Shown piece by piece: positions 44,845 through 53,179 of a stretch of 64,000 nt of DNA; within the stretch, counting starts at the first letter, position 1, and each line of letters starts with the position of its first letter. The notes beneath the pieces were generated by a model. It did no database searches, was not told the DNA's origin, and saw nothing but the letters and a program-made list of their open reading frames with translations. A program made the position numbers and the translations under genes. This stretch comes from Vreelandella maris (lineage in GTDB: Bacteria; Pseudomonadota; Gammaproteobacteria; Pseudomonadales; Halomonadaceae): positions 222,224-286,223 of the forward strand of contig NZ_JABWCV010000001.1 of the NCBI RefSeq assembly GCF_013371085.1, in the 5' to 3' direction.

Positions 44845-45553
44845 ACAGCCGTGACAGCAGGGCGGTCACGGCTGTTTCGACGCGTAGAATGCGCGGACCA
44901 AGGTGCATGCCCTCACAACCCGCTGTCAGCAACTGCTCGACTTCCCACGCTATAAATCCTCCCTCTGGCCCTACCAATAATAAAGTAGGTTCACTGATAT
45001 TTCTTGGGCAGGGGTCAGGCATGCCGGGGTGGGCTACCAATCCGCGTCGGTTGCCCAGTAAGTCAGGTAGTTGCTGCTCCAGAAATGGACGGAAGCCTTT
45101 GCTCAGCGTGACAGTGGGTAGCTGTGTATCGCGCGCTTGTTCCAGGCCTAATAGTAGGTGTTGATGAATTTTCTCGGCGCGTAACTCGGGTGACTGCCAG
45201 TAGCTTTTTTCTACCCGCTTGGTATGCAGTAAGGTGATCTCTTTGACACCCAGCGCCGTTACATGCTCCAACGTGCGCGCAAGCATCCGCGGGCGGGGTA
45301 GCGCTAGCACCAAGTGCACGGGAAGCGGTGGCGGCGGTGGCTCATCAAGGGTTTCCAGTTGGAAATAAGCGCGTTCCGCTGACAGTTCCTTGAGAAGCGC
45401 TTTACCCATGTTACCGCCCTGTACGCCTACGGTGAGCAGGGCGCCGGGGGTAGAGCGGTGGACATCGCGCAGATGTGTCAGGCGACGAGGGTCGGTAATA
45501 CAGACATGACCGTCGACGGTAAGATCGTTAGGATCAAGCAAAATCAAATTCAT
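44840..45553 (-). CDS. rsmE: 16S rRNA (uracil-1498-N3)-methyltransferase
   Basis: The 237-residue protein has an N-terminal PUA-like domain (about 1-70, with HLRDVHRSTPGA) and a C-terminal SPOUT methyltransferase knot with LVGPEGGFIAWEVEQLLTAGCEGMHLGPRILRVETAVTALL. It methylates U1498 in the decoding region. The last codons and stop are encoded within a terminator-type hairpin (see the separate entry). Confidence 0.95.
   Translation of the reverse strand: MNLILLDPNDLTVDGHVCITDPRRLTHLRDVHRSTPGALLTVGVQGGNMGKALLKELSAERAYFQLETLDEPPPPPLPVHLVLALPRPRMLARTLEHVTALGVKEITLLHTKRVEKSYWQSPELRAEKIHQHLLLGLEQARDTQLPTVTLSKGFRPFLEQQLPDLLGNRRGLVAHPGMPDPCPRNISEPTLLLVGPEGGFIAWEVEQLLTAGCEGMHLGPRILRVETAVTALLSRLF
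44843..44877 (-). terminator. Terminator hairpin embedded in the 3' end of rsmE
   Basis: AAACAGCCGTGAC (44843-44855) and GTCACGGCTGTTT (44865-44877) form a perfect 13-bp stem with a nine-base loop. On the minus strand it ends in TTTT overlapping the stop codon. It can also stop the convergent transcript from the protease gene. Confidence 0.75.
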
Positions 45554-45687
45554 AATGAGGTCTATTGGTCACAAAACAGGCGCAGTGCGTCTTGCTAAAC
45601 TATTAAGGTGGCTTGCATGGACGCGTGGTGCAGGCACAATACCAGTAACGGGAGCAAAAGCCCCTATCGCGTTTAAGGAGATGCGCT

Positions 45688-46203
45688 GTGCGCGTGATTC
45701 GCAAATATGCTAACCGCAGGCTATACGATACCCAGCAGAGCCGTTATGTAACGCTGGAAGACCTGCGCCGTTTAATTATTGAAGAAGAACCGTTTCGGGT
45801 AGAAGATGCCAAAAGCAGGGAAGATCTGACACGTACTATTTTGCTCTCTATTATCATCGAGCAGGAACAAGCGGACAGCGAGGCAGAAGTGTTTTCTAAT
45901 GATCTGCTGGCGCAATTAATCCGCGTTTACGACATGACATCGCCGTTGCCACTATCGCGTTACCTCGAGCAGGGTACGCAACTGATGTTAGAGCAGCAAA
46001 AACGGATGCAAAGTCAGTGGAAGCAGGCAATGCGTAACACGCCGTTGGAGTTTATGCGCGAGTTGGCTGAAGAGAACATGCGCTTTTGGCAAAAAACGCT
46101 GAACCAGCCCGGTCAAGTCGATGACTCAGAAGATACAACGCCGTCTGAGGGCGACAACCGCGATACCAACGATACTAACGATGACAACAAACCTTCCTCC
46201 TGA
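45688..46203 (+). CDS. phaR: Polyhydroxyalkanoate synthesis repressor PhaR
   Basis: The 171-residue protein starts MRVIRKYANRRLYDTQQSRYVTLEDLRRLI, the PHB/PHA-accumulation DNA-binding domain, followed by the PHB_acc repeat region (TILLSIIIEQEQ) and an acidic Asp/Asn/Thr-rich tail from about residue 150. PhaR binds PHA granules and DNA, repressing phasin and its own gene until polymer appears. The start is GTG 45688 with AAGGAG six bases upstream. PHA synthase genes are not in this window. Confidence 0.95.
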   Translation: MRVIRKYANRRLYDTQQSRYVTLEDLRRLIIEEEPFRVEDAKSREDLTRTILLSIIIEQEQADSEAEVFSNDLLAQLIRVYDMTSPLPLSRYLEQGTQLMLEQQKRMQSQWKQAMRNTPLEFMRELAEENMRFWQKTLNQPGQVDDSEDTTPSEGDNRDTNDTNDDNKPSS

Positions 46204-46268
46204 CCCACTCGCCGCTGCGCTGTGGCATAATGCCGCCGATAACGTTCTCCCGTTTGAGAAGGATGCAC

Positions 46269-47555
46269 ATGAAGGTTTTGATGATAGGCGGCGGTGGTCG
46301 TGAGCACGCCCTGGCTTGGAAATTAGCGCAATCTAAACAGGTTGAGCAGGTGTTTGTCGCCCCTGGTAACGCGGGCACCGCGACAGAAGCAAAGCTGACC
46401 AATGTAGCGATTGCCGCAACAGATCTAGACAGCCTGATCGCCTTTGCCCGTGATGAGCAGATTGGCCTTACCGTGGTAGGGCCTGAGGCGCCTTTAGTAG
46501 ACGGTGTGGTTGACCGCTTTCAAGCAGCGGGGTTAACTATTTTTGGCCCTACGCAGGCGGCTGCCCAGTTGGAAGGTTCCAAATCCTTTACCAAGGATTT
46601 CCTGGCCCGTCATGAAATCCCTTCGGCGGACTATCAAACGTTTACTGAGGTTCCCCCCGCGCTTGCCTATCTACAAAAAATGGGTGCGCCGATAGTGATC
46701 AAAGCAGATGGCCTGGCGGCGGGTAAAGGTGTCATCGTAGCCCTGAGCGAAGCCGAAGCGGAAGCCGCTATCCGCGACATGCTAGAAGCCAATGCGTTTG
46801 GCGATGCCGGTGCTCGGGTGGTCATTGAAGAGTTCCTAGAGGGTGAAGAGGCGAGCTTTATTGTCATGGTGGACGGTGAGAATGTCGTGCCTATGGCGAC
46901 TAGCCAAGACCATAAACGTGCCTACGATGGTGATGCCGGCCCGAATACGGGTGGTATGGGGGCTTATTCGCCAGCACCGGTGGTTACCCCTGAAGTTGAT
47001 GCGCGCATTATGGAGCAGGTGATTCTGCCCACTGTGCGTGGCATGGCTGCTGAGGGCAATGCCTATACGGGGTTCCTGTATGCAGGCTTAATGATTGATG
47101 GCGCCGGTAACCCTCGCGTTATTGAGTACAACTGCCGCTTCGGTGACCCTGAAACTCAGCCGATTATGCTGCGCTTGCTTTCTGATCTGGCGGAGCTTTG
47201 CTTGGCGGGTGCCGAAGGCCGATTGGCCGGGCAGCGTTGCGAATGGGATTCGCGTGCGGCGGTAGGCGTGGTATTGGCTGCTGGGGGCTACCCTGGCAGC
47301 TATCGCAAAGGCGATGTTATCCACGGCTTAGCAGACGCTGAACAGACAGGTTGCAAAGTGTTCCACGCGGGCACAGCGCAAAATGCCAAGGGTGAAATCA
47401 CCACGGCAGGCGGTCGTGTGCTGTGCGTAACAGCGTTAGGTGATAGCGTTTCAGAAGCGCAGCAGCAAGCGTACCAAGGCGTTCACGCGATTCACTGGGA
47501 AGGCGTTGAGTGTCGACGTGATATCGCGTTCAGAGCGATTGCTCGCGAGGGGTAA
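46269..47555 (+). CDS. purD: Phosphoribosylamine-glycine ligase (GAR synthetase)
   Basis: The 428-residue ATP-grasp enzyme has the PurD N-domain (MKVLMIGGGGREHALAWKL), the ATP-grasp core (GSKSFTKDFLARHEIPSADY; IKADGLAAGKGVIVA) and the HKRAYDGDAGPNTGGMGAYSPAP signature, plus EYNCRFGDPETQ. It makes glycinamide ribonucleotide in purine synthesis. ATG 46269, after GAAGGA, is chosen over upstream in-frame starts. purH is not adjacent in this window. Confidence 0.96.
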   Translation: MKVLMIGGGGREHALAWKLAQSKQVEQVFVAPGNAGTATEAKLTNVAIAATDLDSLIAFARDEQIGLTVVGPEAPLVDGVVDRFQAAGLTIFGPTQAAAQLEGSKSFTKDFLARHEIPSADYQTFTEVPPALAYLQKMGAPIVIKADGLAAGKGVIVALSEAEAEAAIRDMLEANAFGDAGARVVIEEFLEGEEASFIVMVDGENVVPMATSQDHKRAYDGDAGPNTGGMGAYSPAPVVTPEVDARIMEQVILPTVRGMAAEGNAYTGFLYAGLMIDGAGNPRVIEYNCRFGDPETQPIMLRLLSDLAELCLAGAEGRLAGQRCEWDSRAAVGVVLAAGGYPGSYRKGDVIHGLADAEQTGCKVFHAGTAQNAKGEITTAGGRVLCVTALGDSVSEAQQQAYQGVHAIHWEGVECRRDIAFRAIAREG

Positions 47556-47634
47556 GTAAGCCTGATGCTGAGCTAGCTCTGAATGCATACGCCGTTTAAA
47601 CCGAGGTTCCCTACTTCACTGACGAGGAAAAGGC

Positions 47635-48075
47635 ATGGAGCGTGTCAAGCTGGACTTTCCCGCTGAAGCGGTCATTCATCGTCACTCTCTGGCAGTGCGG
47701 GTAACCGATATGAACTACGGCCGCCACTTGGGGCACGATGCGGTGGTATCGCTGCTCCACGAGGCGCGTATTCAGGCCTTTGCGGCGCTGGATCTGCCTG
47801 AATGGGACATGCACGGGCATCCATCGGTCGTCGCCGACCTTGCGATAACGTATCAAAGTGAAGCACGCTGGCCTGACGCTTTGATCATTGCGACTGCCGT
47901 GCCTGAGCCTCAAGGTACAGCGTTGACAGTTTATCAGCGCATTTACCAGGCAGATTCCCAGCAGGTTGTCGCGACAGCACGGGTTAATCAACTGCTGATT
48001 GATCTTGCTACGGGTCGTCCTGTTGAGGTGCCTGAGCAGGTTAAACAAGCGCTTGCACATGCGAGGAGCGGCTGA
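47635..48075 (+). CDS. Hot-dog-fold acyl-CoA thioesterase
   Basis: The 146-residue protein has a 4HBT/YbgC-like hot-dog fold: VRVTDMNYGRHLGHDAVVSLLHEARIQAF provides the Asp- and Gly-containing active-site loop and long helix. It is expected to hydrolyse acyl-CoA; chain length is not predictable. The TGA overlaps the prkB ATG (TGATG), so the two genes are coupled, an unexplained pairing. Confidence 0.87.
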   Translation: MERVKLDFPAEAVIHRHSLAVRVTDMNYGRHLGHDAVVSLLHEARIQAFAALDLPEWDMHGHPSVVADLAITYQSEARWPDALIIATAVPEPQGTALTVYQRIYQADSQQVVATARVNQLLIDLATGRPVEVPEQVKQALAHARSG

Positions 48076-48947
48076 TGTCACGGGAGTATCCGATCATTGC
48101 GGTCACCGGCTCTTCTGGGGCGGGCACGACCACCGTTCGGCGCAGTTTTGAGCGGATGTTTCTGCGTGAAGATGTGCATGCAGCCGTGGTTGATGGCGAT
48201 GCCTTTCACCGCTACACCCGCGATGATTTGCACCGTATCTTCCGGGAGGAGCCCGAGCGCAAAGATGAGCTTTCTCATTTTGCAGTAGAGGCTAACTTAC
48301 TGGACCGCCTGGAAGGCTTGTTTAGCGAGTATGGCGAACACGGTTCAGGTACCTTTCGGCACTATATCCACGCCGAAGATAAGCAGAAAATTGAAGCGGG
48401 CTACCGGGTGGGGACGTTCACCGAGTGGCAATCGCTGCCCTGTGGAACCGACCTGCTGTTCTATGAAGGGCTGCACGGCGGGCTGGTGACTGAAGAGTAT
48501 GATATTGCCCGCCATGTGGATCTTTTGGTAGGCGTGGCACCCACAATGAATCTGGAGTGGATTCAAAAAATCGACCGTGACACCAAACTGCGTGGTTATT
48601 CACAAGAAGCGGTTATTGACACTATCCTGGGCCGGATGGATGACTATGTCCGTTATATCCAACCGCAGTTCTCGCGCACCCACATCAATTTTCAGCGGGT
48701 GCCTACTGTTGATACCTCCAACCCCTTTGAAGTGCAGGATATTCCCACCGACGCTGAGTCGTTTGTGGTCATCCGCTTTCGAGATCCCTCCAAGGTTGAT
48801 TTCCCTTGGCTGCTGGCGATGATCAAAGATTCGTTTATGACCCGCCCGCATACCTTGGTGGTAGCCGGCGCGCGGATGTCGCTGGCCATGGAGCTCATAC
48901 TTGCCCCTCTGGTCAGGCATCTACTGGCGCAGCGGCGCTTCCGTTAA
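48075..48947 (+). CDS. prkB: Phosphoribulokinase (PrkB type)
   Basis: The 290-residue P-loop kinase has Walker A GSSGAGTTTVRRSF (12-25), DGDAFHRYTRDDL near 40 and FYEGLHGGLV near 135, matching heterotroph PrkB proteins such as that of E. coli. No RuBisCO or other Calvin-cycle genes are present nearby, so a carbon-fixing role is unlikely; uridine-kinase-like or unknown phosphorylation activity is possible. It overlaps the thioesterase gene by one base. Confidence 0.92.
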   Translation: MSREYPIIAVTGSSGAGTTTVRRSFERMFLREDVHAAVVDGDAFHRYTRDDLHRIFREEPERKDELSHFAVEANLLDRLEGLFSEYGEHGSGTFRHYIHAEDKQKIEAGYRVGTFTEWQSLPCGTDLLFYEGLHGGLVTEEYDIARHVDLLVGVAPTMNLEWIQKIDRDTKLRGYSQEAVIDTILGRMDDYVRYIQPQFSRTHINFQRVPTVDTSNPFEVQDIPTDAESFVVIRFRDPSKVDFPWLLAMIKDSFMTRPHTLVVAGARMSLAMELILAPLVRHLLAQRRFR

Positions 48948-48989
48948 TCGTGACCGTCAGCATTGGCTGAAAGCCGTAAGGAGAGTTAT

Positions 48990-49331
48990 ATGGATTGTCT
49001 GTTTTGTAAAATCATCAAGCGCGAAATCCCTGCCGATATCGTTTATGAAGATGAGCATGTGTTGGCGTTTAACGATATTGGCCCTCAGGCGCCGACGCAT
49101 CAGTTGATCATTCCCAAAAAGCATATCGCTACACTCAATGATATCGATGAAACCGATCTTGTGACGGTAGGGCGGCTACAGTTTACTGCCGCCAAGCTTG
49201 CTCGTGAGCAGGGCTTTGCTGAAGATGGCTATCGTGTGGTTATGAACTGCAACGAAATGGGCGGGCAAACGGTCTACCATATCCACATGCATTTAATGGG
49301 TGGACGTGCTTTCACGTGGCCTGCTGGTTAG
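48990..49331 (+). CDS. hinT: HIT-family purine nucleoside phosphoramidase (HinT)
   Basis: The protein of 113 residues begins [22 protein letters not shown] and ends with the histidine triad HIHMHLMGG, plus the Hint-type Trp near the C-terminus. It hydrolyses AMP-lysine and other nucleoside phosphoramidates. ATG 48990 with AAGGAGAG is the start. It lies 42 bp after prkB and 49 bp before coq7. Confidence 0.95.
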   Translation: MDCLFCKIIKREIPADIVYEDEHVLAFNDIGPQAPTHQLIIPKKHIATLNDIDETDLVTVGRLQFTAAKLAREQGFAEDGYRVVMNCNEMGGQTVYHIHMHLMGGRAFTWPAG

Positions 49332-49380
49332 TCTAAGTAGACCGCTATCGTCACCCGTCATCAAACAACGGAGTGTTGCC

Positions 49381-50022
49381 ATGGATCGTCAACAGAGTCG
49401 TTCAGATCGCGTCATCCACCAGTTTGATACTGTTTTACGTACGCTAATGCCTCACGCGGCCGCATCGCAGCGCACCAGCCCTGCAGTGGGTGTTGTCGAT
49501 GGCGTGCTCGATGATCAAGAGCGCCGCCACGCGGCGGGTTTGATGCGGATTAATCATACCGGTGAAGTGTGTGCCCAAGCGCTTTACCAGGGGCAGAGCG
49601 TGACCGCTAAACTTCCTCATGTGCGTCAACAGGTTGAGCAGTCTGCACTGGAAGAGATCGATCATCTGGCCTGGTGTGATGAGCGTTTAGTGCAGTTACA
49701 AAGCCGACCCAGCTATTTAAACCCGCTCTTTTATGTAGCCTCGTTTGGCATCGGTGCAGCGACTGGGGCAGTCAGTGATCGTATCAGTTTGGGGGTTGTT
49801 GCCGCGACGGAAGAACAGGCAAGCAAACATCTTGATGCTCACCAAAAATCGCTACCCCCCGGCGATTATCGCTCACGAGCTATCCTACGCCAAATGGCTG
49901 TTGATGAGGCGCATCACGCCCATCTTGCTTTAGAGGCAGGGGGCATTCGTTTTCCTGCCCCGGTGAAGTGGGGCATGCGACTGGCATCGAAAGTCATCTC
50001 TAAAAGTGCCTATCACCTTTAA
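49381..50022 (+). CDS. coq7: 2-polyprenyl-3-methyl-6-methoxy-1,4-benzoquinone monooxygenase
   Basis: The 213-residue protein is the Coq7/CAT5 type (not UbiF): a ferritin-like di-iron hydroxylase with [18 protein letters not shown] near 57, EEIDHLAW near 90 and a late [13 protein letters not shown] providing the second ExxH motif. It hydroxylates demethoxyubiquinol in ubiquinone synthesis. ATG 49381 follows GGAG; a longer in-frame start lies inside hinT and is not credible. Confidence 0.95.
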   Translation: MDRQQSRSDRVIHQFDTVLRTLMPHAAASQRTSPAVGVVDGVLDDQERRHAAGLMRINHTGEVCAQALYQGQSVTAKLPHVRQQVEQSALEEIDHLAWCDERLVQLQSRPSYLNPLFYVASFGIGAATGAVSDRISLGVVAATEEQASKHLDAHQKSLPPGDYRSRAILRQMAVDEAHHAHLALEAGGIRFPAPVKWGMRLASKVISKSAYHL

Positions 50023-50097
50023 ATTCTAATAGACGCCGCATAATGGAGTGTGCAGCAAACCCCTAAGGGAAGCGATAACCAAGGAAAGGAGCAAAGG

Positions 50098-50256
50098 ATG
50101 CTAGGCAATGCAGTGCTGTTTTTCATCATTGCGATTATCGCGGGAGTGGTTGGCTTTTCTGGCATTGCCGGGGCTGCTTCGACCATTGCGCAAATACTGT
50201 TCGTGCTATTTTTAATTCTGTGTATCGTTTCATTTCTTACTGATCGCAGACGTTAG
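50098..50256 (+). CDS. DUF1328 small membrane protein (YtjA-like)
   Basis: This 52-residue protein is almost wholly hydrophobic with two membrane helices ([19 protein letters not shown] and [15 protein letters not shown]) and a basic end (TDRRR), matching DUF1328. Function is unknown; members are often stress-induced. ATG 50098 with AAGGAG is preferred to the longer hydrophilic N-terminal extension. It is followed by a bidirectional hairpin. Confidence 0.9.
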   Translation: MLGNAVLFFIIAIIAGVVGFSGIAGAASTIAQILFVLFLILCIVSFLTDRRR

Positions 50257-50280
50257 GCGTTTACTGACATCAGCGCAATT

Positions 50281-50306
50281 AAAAAGGCCCCGCAGTGCGG
50301 GGCCTT
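50281..50306 (-). terminator. Intrinsic terminator between DUF1328 and ettA genes
   Basis: AAGGCCCCGC-AGT-GCGGGGCCTT (50284-50306) is a perfect 10-bp stem with a three-base loop. On the minus strand it is followed by five T, so it ends the ettA transcript; it can also act on the plus strand. Confidence 0.88.
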
Positions 50307-50342
50307 GGCTATCAATATCACGCGTCAGTGTGAGGCAAGCTA

Positions 50343-52004
50343 TCAGGCATCAATGCGCTTGTACTTCATACGCTTAGGCGTATCGTTGCCGACTCGCTTT
50401 TTATGATCTTCTTCGTACTCTGCGTAGTTGCCTTCAAACAAGACCACTTCAGAGTCACCTTCAAAGGCCATAATGTGCGTGGCGATACGGTCTAAGAACC
50501 AACGATCGTGCGAAATCACCATGGCACAGCCGGGGAAGGCGAGTAGTGCGTCTTCCAGTGCCCGCAGGGTTTCGATATCCAAATCGTTTGACGGCTCATC
50601 AAGCAACAGCACGTTAGCGCCTTGCTTGAGCGTTTGCGCAAGCTGTAAGCGACCACGTTCACCCCCGGAGAGCTCCGATAAACGCTTCTGCTGGTCGTTA
50701 CCCTTAAAGTTGAATCGACCCACATAGGCGCGGGAGGAGACTTCGTAGCCGTTAATATTCAGGATGTCCTGACCATCCGATACGGCTTCCCAGACAGTTT
50801 GCTTGTTGTCCAGCGCATCGCGTAACTGCTCGACATAGGCGATATCGACGGTTTCGCCAATCACAACCTCGCCTGCATCGGGTTGCTCTTTACCGGTAAT
50901 TAGCTGAAATAAGGTCGACTTACCTGCGCCGTTACCACCTACGATCCCCACAATCGCACCCGGGGGAATCGTGAAAGAGAGGTCTTGATAAAGCAGCTTG
51001 TCGTCGAAGCGCTTGGTCACGTTATGAAACTCAATGACCTTATCGCCTAGGCGCGGACCAGGCGGAATATAGATTTCATTGGTTTCATTGCGCTTCTGGA
51101 AGTCGCCTGACTGCATTTCTTCAAAGCGGTTAAGACGCGCTTTGCTTTTTGCCTGACGGCCTTTGGCGTTGCTGCGCACCCACTCAAGCTCTTGCCTGAT
51201 GGCTTTTTGGCGCGAGGCTTCCTGCTTGGCTTCTTGGTTTAAGCGCTGATCTTTCTGCTCAAGCCACTGAGAGTAGTTACCCTCAAACGGGATACCCTGA
51301 CCACGGTCAAGCTCAAGAATCCAGCCCGCCACGTTATCCAGGAAGTAACGGTCGTGGGTAATCGCCACTACGGTACCGTTGTAGTCGTGCAAGAAGCGCT
51401 CAAGCCAAGCCACTGATTCTGCATCAAGGTGGTTGGTAGGCTCATCCAGCAGCAGCATGTCAGGACTTGAGAGCAACAGGCGACATAGTGCCACCCGGCG
51501 GCGTTCACCCCCTGATAGGTTGCCGACTTTGGCATCCCAAGGAGGAAGGCGCAACGCTTCAGCGGCAACGTCCAACTTGCGTTCTAAGTTATGCGCATCG
51601 GCCGCCTCGATAATATTTTCCAGCCGCCCCTGCTCGCTTGCCAGGGCATCAAAGTCGGCGTCTGGCTCGGCGTAAGCGGCGTACACCGCGTCTAATTTTT
51701 CTTGTGCTTCTTTAATTGCCCCTAACGCTTCTTCGACGGTGTCGCGAACGTTTTTCTCGTCGTCTAGTTCCGGCTCCTGGGGAAGGTAGCCAATATTGAT
51801 GCCGGGCATCGGACGAGCTTCACCTTCAAACTCTTTATCGACACCGGCCATGATGCGCAGCAGTGTGGATTTCCCCGAACCGTTAAGCCCCAATACGCCG
51901 ATTTTGGCACCAGGGAAAAACGATAATGAGATATCCTTGAGAATTTGCTTTTTGGGCGGCACTACTTTGCCAACCCGATTCATGGTGAAAACGTATTGCG
52001 CCAT
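50343..52004 (-). CDS. ettA: Energy-dependent translational throttle protein EttA (ABC-F)
   Basis: The 553-residue soluble protein has two ABC domains with Walker A GLNGSGKST near 39 and GGNGAGKST near 356, signatures LSGGERRRVAL and LSGGERGRLQL, and the ABC-F linker with the arm and P-site tRNA-interaction motif between them (about 240-320). EttA binds the ribosomal E site and gates the first peptide bond according to the ATP/ADP ratio. Length and lack of membrane segments exclude a transporter. Confidence 0.96.
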   Translation of the reverse strand: MAQYVFTMNRVGKVVPPKKQILKDISLSFFPGAKIGVLGLNGSGKSTLLRIMAGVDKEFEGEARPMPGINIGYLPQEPELDDEKNVRDTVEEALGAIKEAQEKLDAVYAAYAEPDADFDALASEQGRLENIIEAADAHNLERKLDVAAEALRLPPWDAKVGNLSGGERRRVALCRLLLSSPDMLLLDEPTNHLDAESVAWLERFLHDYNGTVVAITHDRYFLDNVAGWILELDRGQGIPFEGNYSQWLEQKDQRLNQEAKQEASRQKAIRQELEWVRSNAKGRQAKSKARLNRFEEMQSGDFQKRNETNEIYIPPGPRLGDKVIEFHNVTKRFDDKLLYQDLSFTIPPGAIVGIVGGNGAGKSTLFQLITGKEQPDAGEVVIGETVDIAYVEQLRDALDNKQTVWEAVSDGQDILNINGYEVSSRAYVGRFNFKGNDQQKRLSELSGGERGRLQLAQTLKQGANVLLLDEPSNDLDIETLRALEDALLAFPGCAMVISHDRWFLDRIATHIMAFEGDSEVVLFEGNYAEYEEDHKKRVGNDTPKRMKYKRIDA

Positions 52005-52159
52005 GGAGATCCGTTAGGTTGTTGATAGAAAAAAGCGACAGCAGCAGGCTACTGGCTAAGGAGTGATGATAGTGGTCTGCGCCAGGAAAGGCTAGGCTGC
52101 TTAAGGTGCGCGACTAGCCAGGCCCACTCATTGGCTGAGAAGGCCAAGCTATTCAACGC

Positions 52160-52372
52160 TTACTCTTCTTCGTCCCAGTCGTCTTCTATGGCTCGCTGAA
52201 GTCGACGCTCTTCTAGCCATGCTTCTACTTGGCGTCGTGCGCGTAAGCTGTCTGCTTTGCTAGGCTTGCTTTTACCGTAATGGTCATCATTAACGGCGTC
52301 TAAGCTTTCGAACTCGTCTGAGTCGATTGCTTCACTGGTAAACGTTTCACGATTTAGGGGATCACGGCTCAT
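52160..52372 (-). CDS. PA3496-family small acidic protein
   Basis: The 70-residue protein is charged, with an acidic N-terminal half and a C-terminal helix ARRQVEAWLEERRLQRAIEDDWDEEE typical of the PA3496 family (named putative envelope integrity protein). Start at 52372 has GGAGG at a good distance on the minus strand; the upstream in-frame extension is not family-like. Function is not established. Confidence 0.8.
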   Translation of the reverse strand: MSRDPLNRETFTSEAIDSDEFESLDAVNDDHYGKSKPSKADSLRARRQVEAWLEERRLQRAIEDDWDEEE

Positions 52373-52561
52373 GTGATGTCCTCCAACCCAGCCGGCGTGC
52401 CGGCGTAACAACGGCTCCACTTATTAGCACATACGGATCAAAAAGCATGTGTGGATTGCAAAGTGAAGCGCCTAGCGCAAATTAAGCGCCTTGCGGCTAT
52501 ATAACGCCAGTAGGGATGAAGTTCAAGCATTGATCGGTTTTTTTAGTGAGAAAGTTAATAA

Positions 52562-52996
52562 TTAGCGGTTATCTCGCTGTTTTTGTAACTCCACAAGCGC
52601 AAGCTGGGCCTCTACACGTTCCGTTACGTCTTTTTGTACGCCAATGTAATACATCAGCTCGTCTGCTTTGTCGTAGACCGGTGTAATGGATAATTCATTC
52701 CAAAACATGGTGCCGTCTTTACGGTAATTACGCAGTACTTCGCGAGAAGGGCTGCCATTTTTAAGCGCGTCTCGGATAGAGACCAGGGCATCCTGGTCGC
52801 GGTCTTCGTTCTGTAAAAAACGACAGTCGCGATACAGAATTTCATCCGCGCTATAGCCCGTTAAGCGCTCAAAGCCTTTATTGACGTAGATGAGGATATT
52901 TTCATCGCCTTCCTGTTCAGCAACAACAATACCGTCTTCCGAGGCGTCAATTATGCGTTCGAGCAGCTCTGGACTGATCAATGGAGATCGTTTCAT
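52562..52996 (-). CDS. Short LOV blue-light photoreceptor (stand-alone PAS/LOV)
   Basis: The protein of 144 residues is a single LOV domain with short flanking helices and no output domain. The photoactive cysteine is C58 in the DCRFLQ motif, with downstream NYRKDGTMFWNELSITPVYD and YYIGVQKDVTERVEAQ, the usual flavin-binding strands; Q in IGVQKDV is the expected flavin-contact glutamine. Length and sequence closely follow the short LOV proteins of Pseudomonas putida (PpSB1/PpSB2-LOV). These signal through C-terminal helix-mediated dimer changes; partners are unknown. ATG 52996 with AGGA is preferred over 53038. Confidence 0.92.
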   Translation of the reverse strand: MKRSPLISPELLERIIDASEDGIVVAEQEGDENILIYVNKGFERLTGYSADEILYRDCRFLQNEDRDQDALVSIRDALKNGSPSREVLRNYRKDGTMFWNELSITPVYDKADELMYYIGVQKDVTERVEAQLALVELQKQRDNR

Positions 52997-53179
52997 CAAG
53001 GGGTTCCTGTTGCAGCTCCAATCCTTCCCGCCGTTCAAAGTGGCTTTTTTTGCCTGTGAACGGGCAGGATTTCAAATCATTTATTATCAGCAGCATAGCA
53101 AGGGCTCCAATCTACCGCTGCTATCTAGCTCTATCATGGCGAGCGTTGTCACGCATTGCAATCGTGTACGCGCACCGTC

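Noticed and set aside
48075..48947. Evidence for Calvin-cycle autotrophy from phosphoribulokinase
   Set aside because: The protein is of the heterotroph PrkB type and no other Calvin-cycle gene is nearby.
50343..52004. ABC transporter ATPase
   Set aside because: Two ABC domains with an ABC-F linker and no membrane partner identify EttA, a translation factor.
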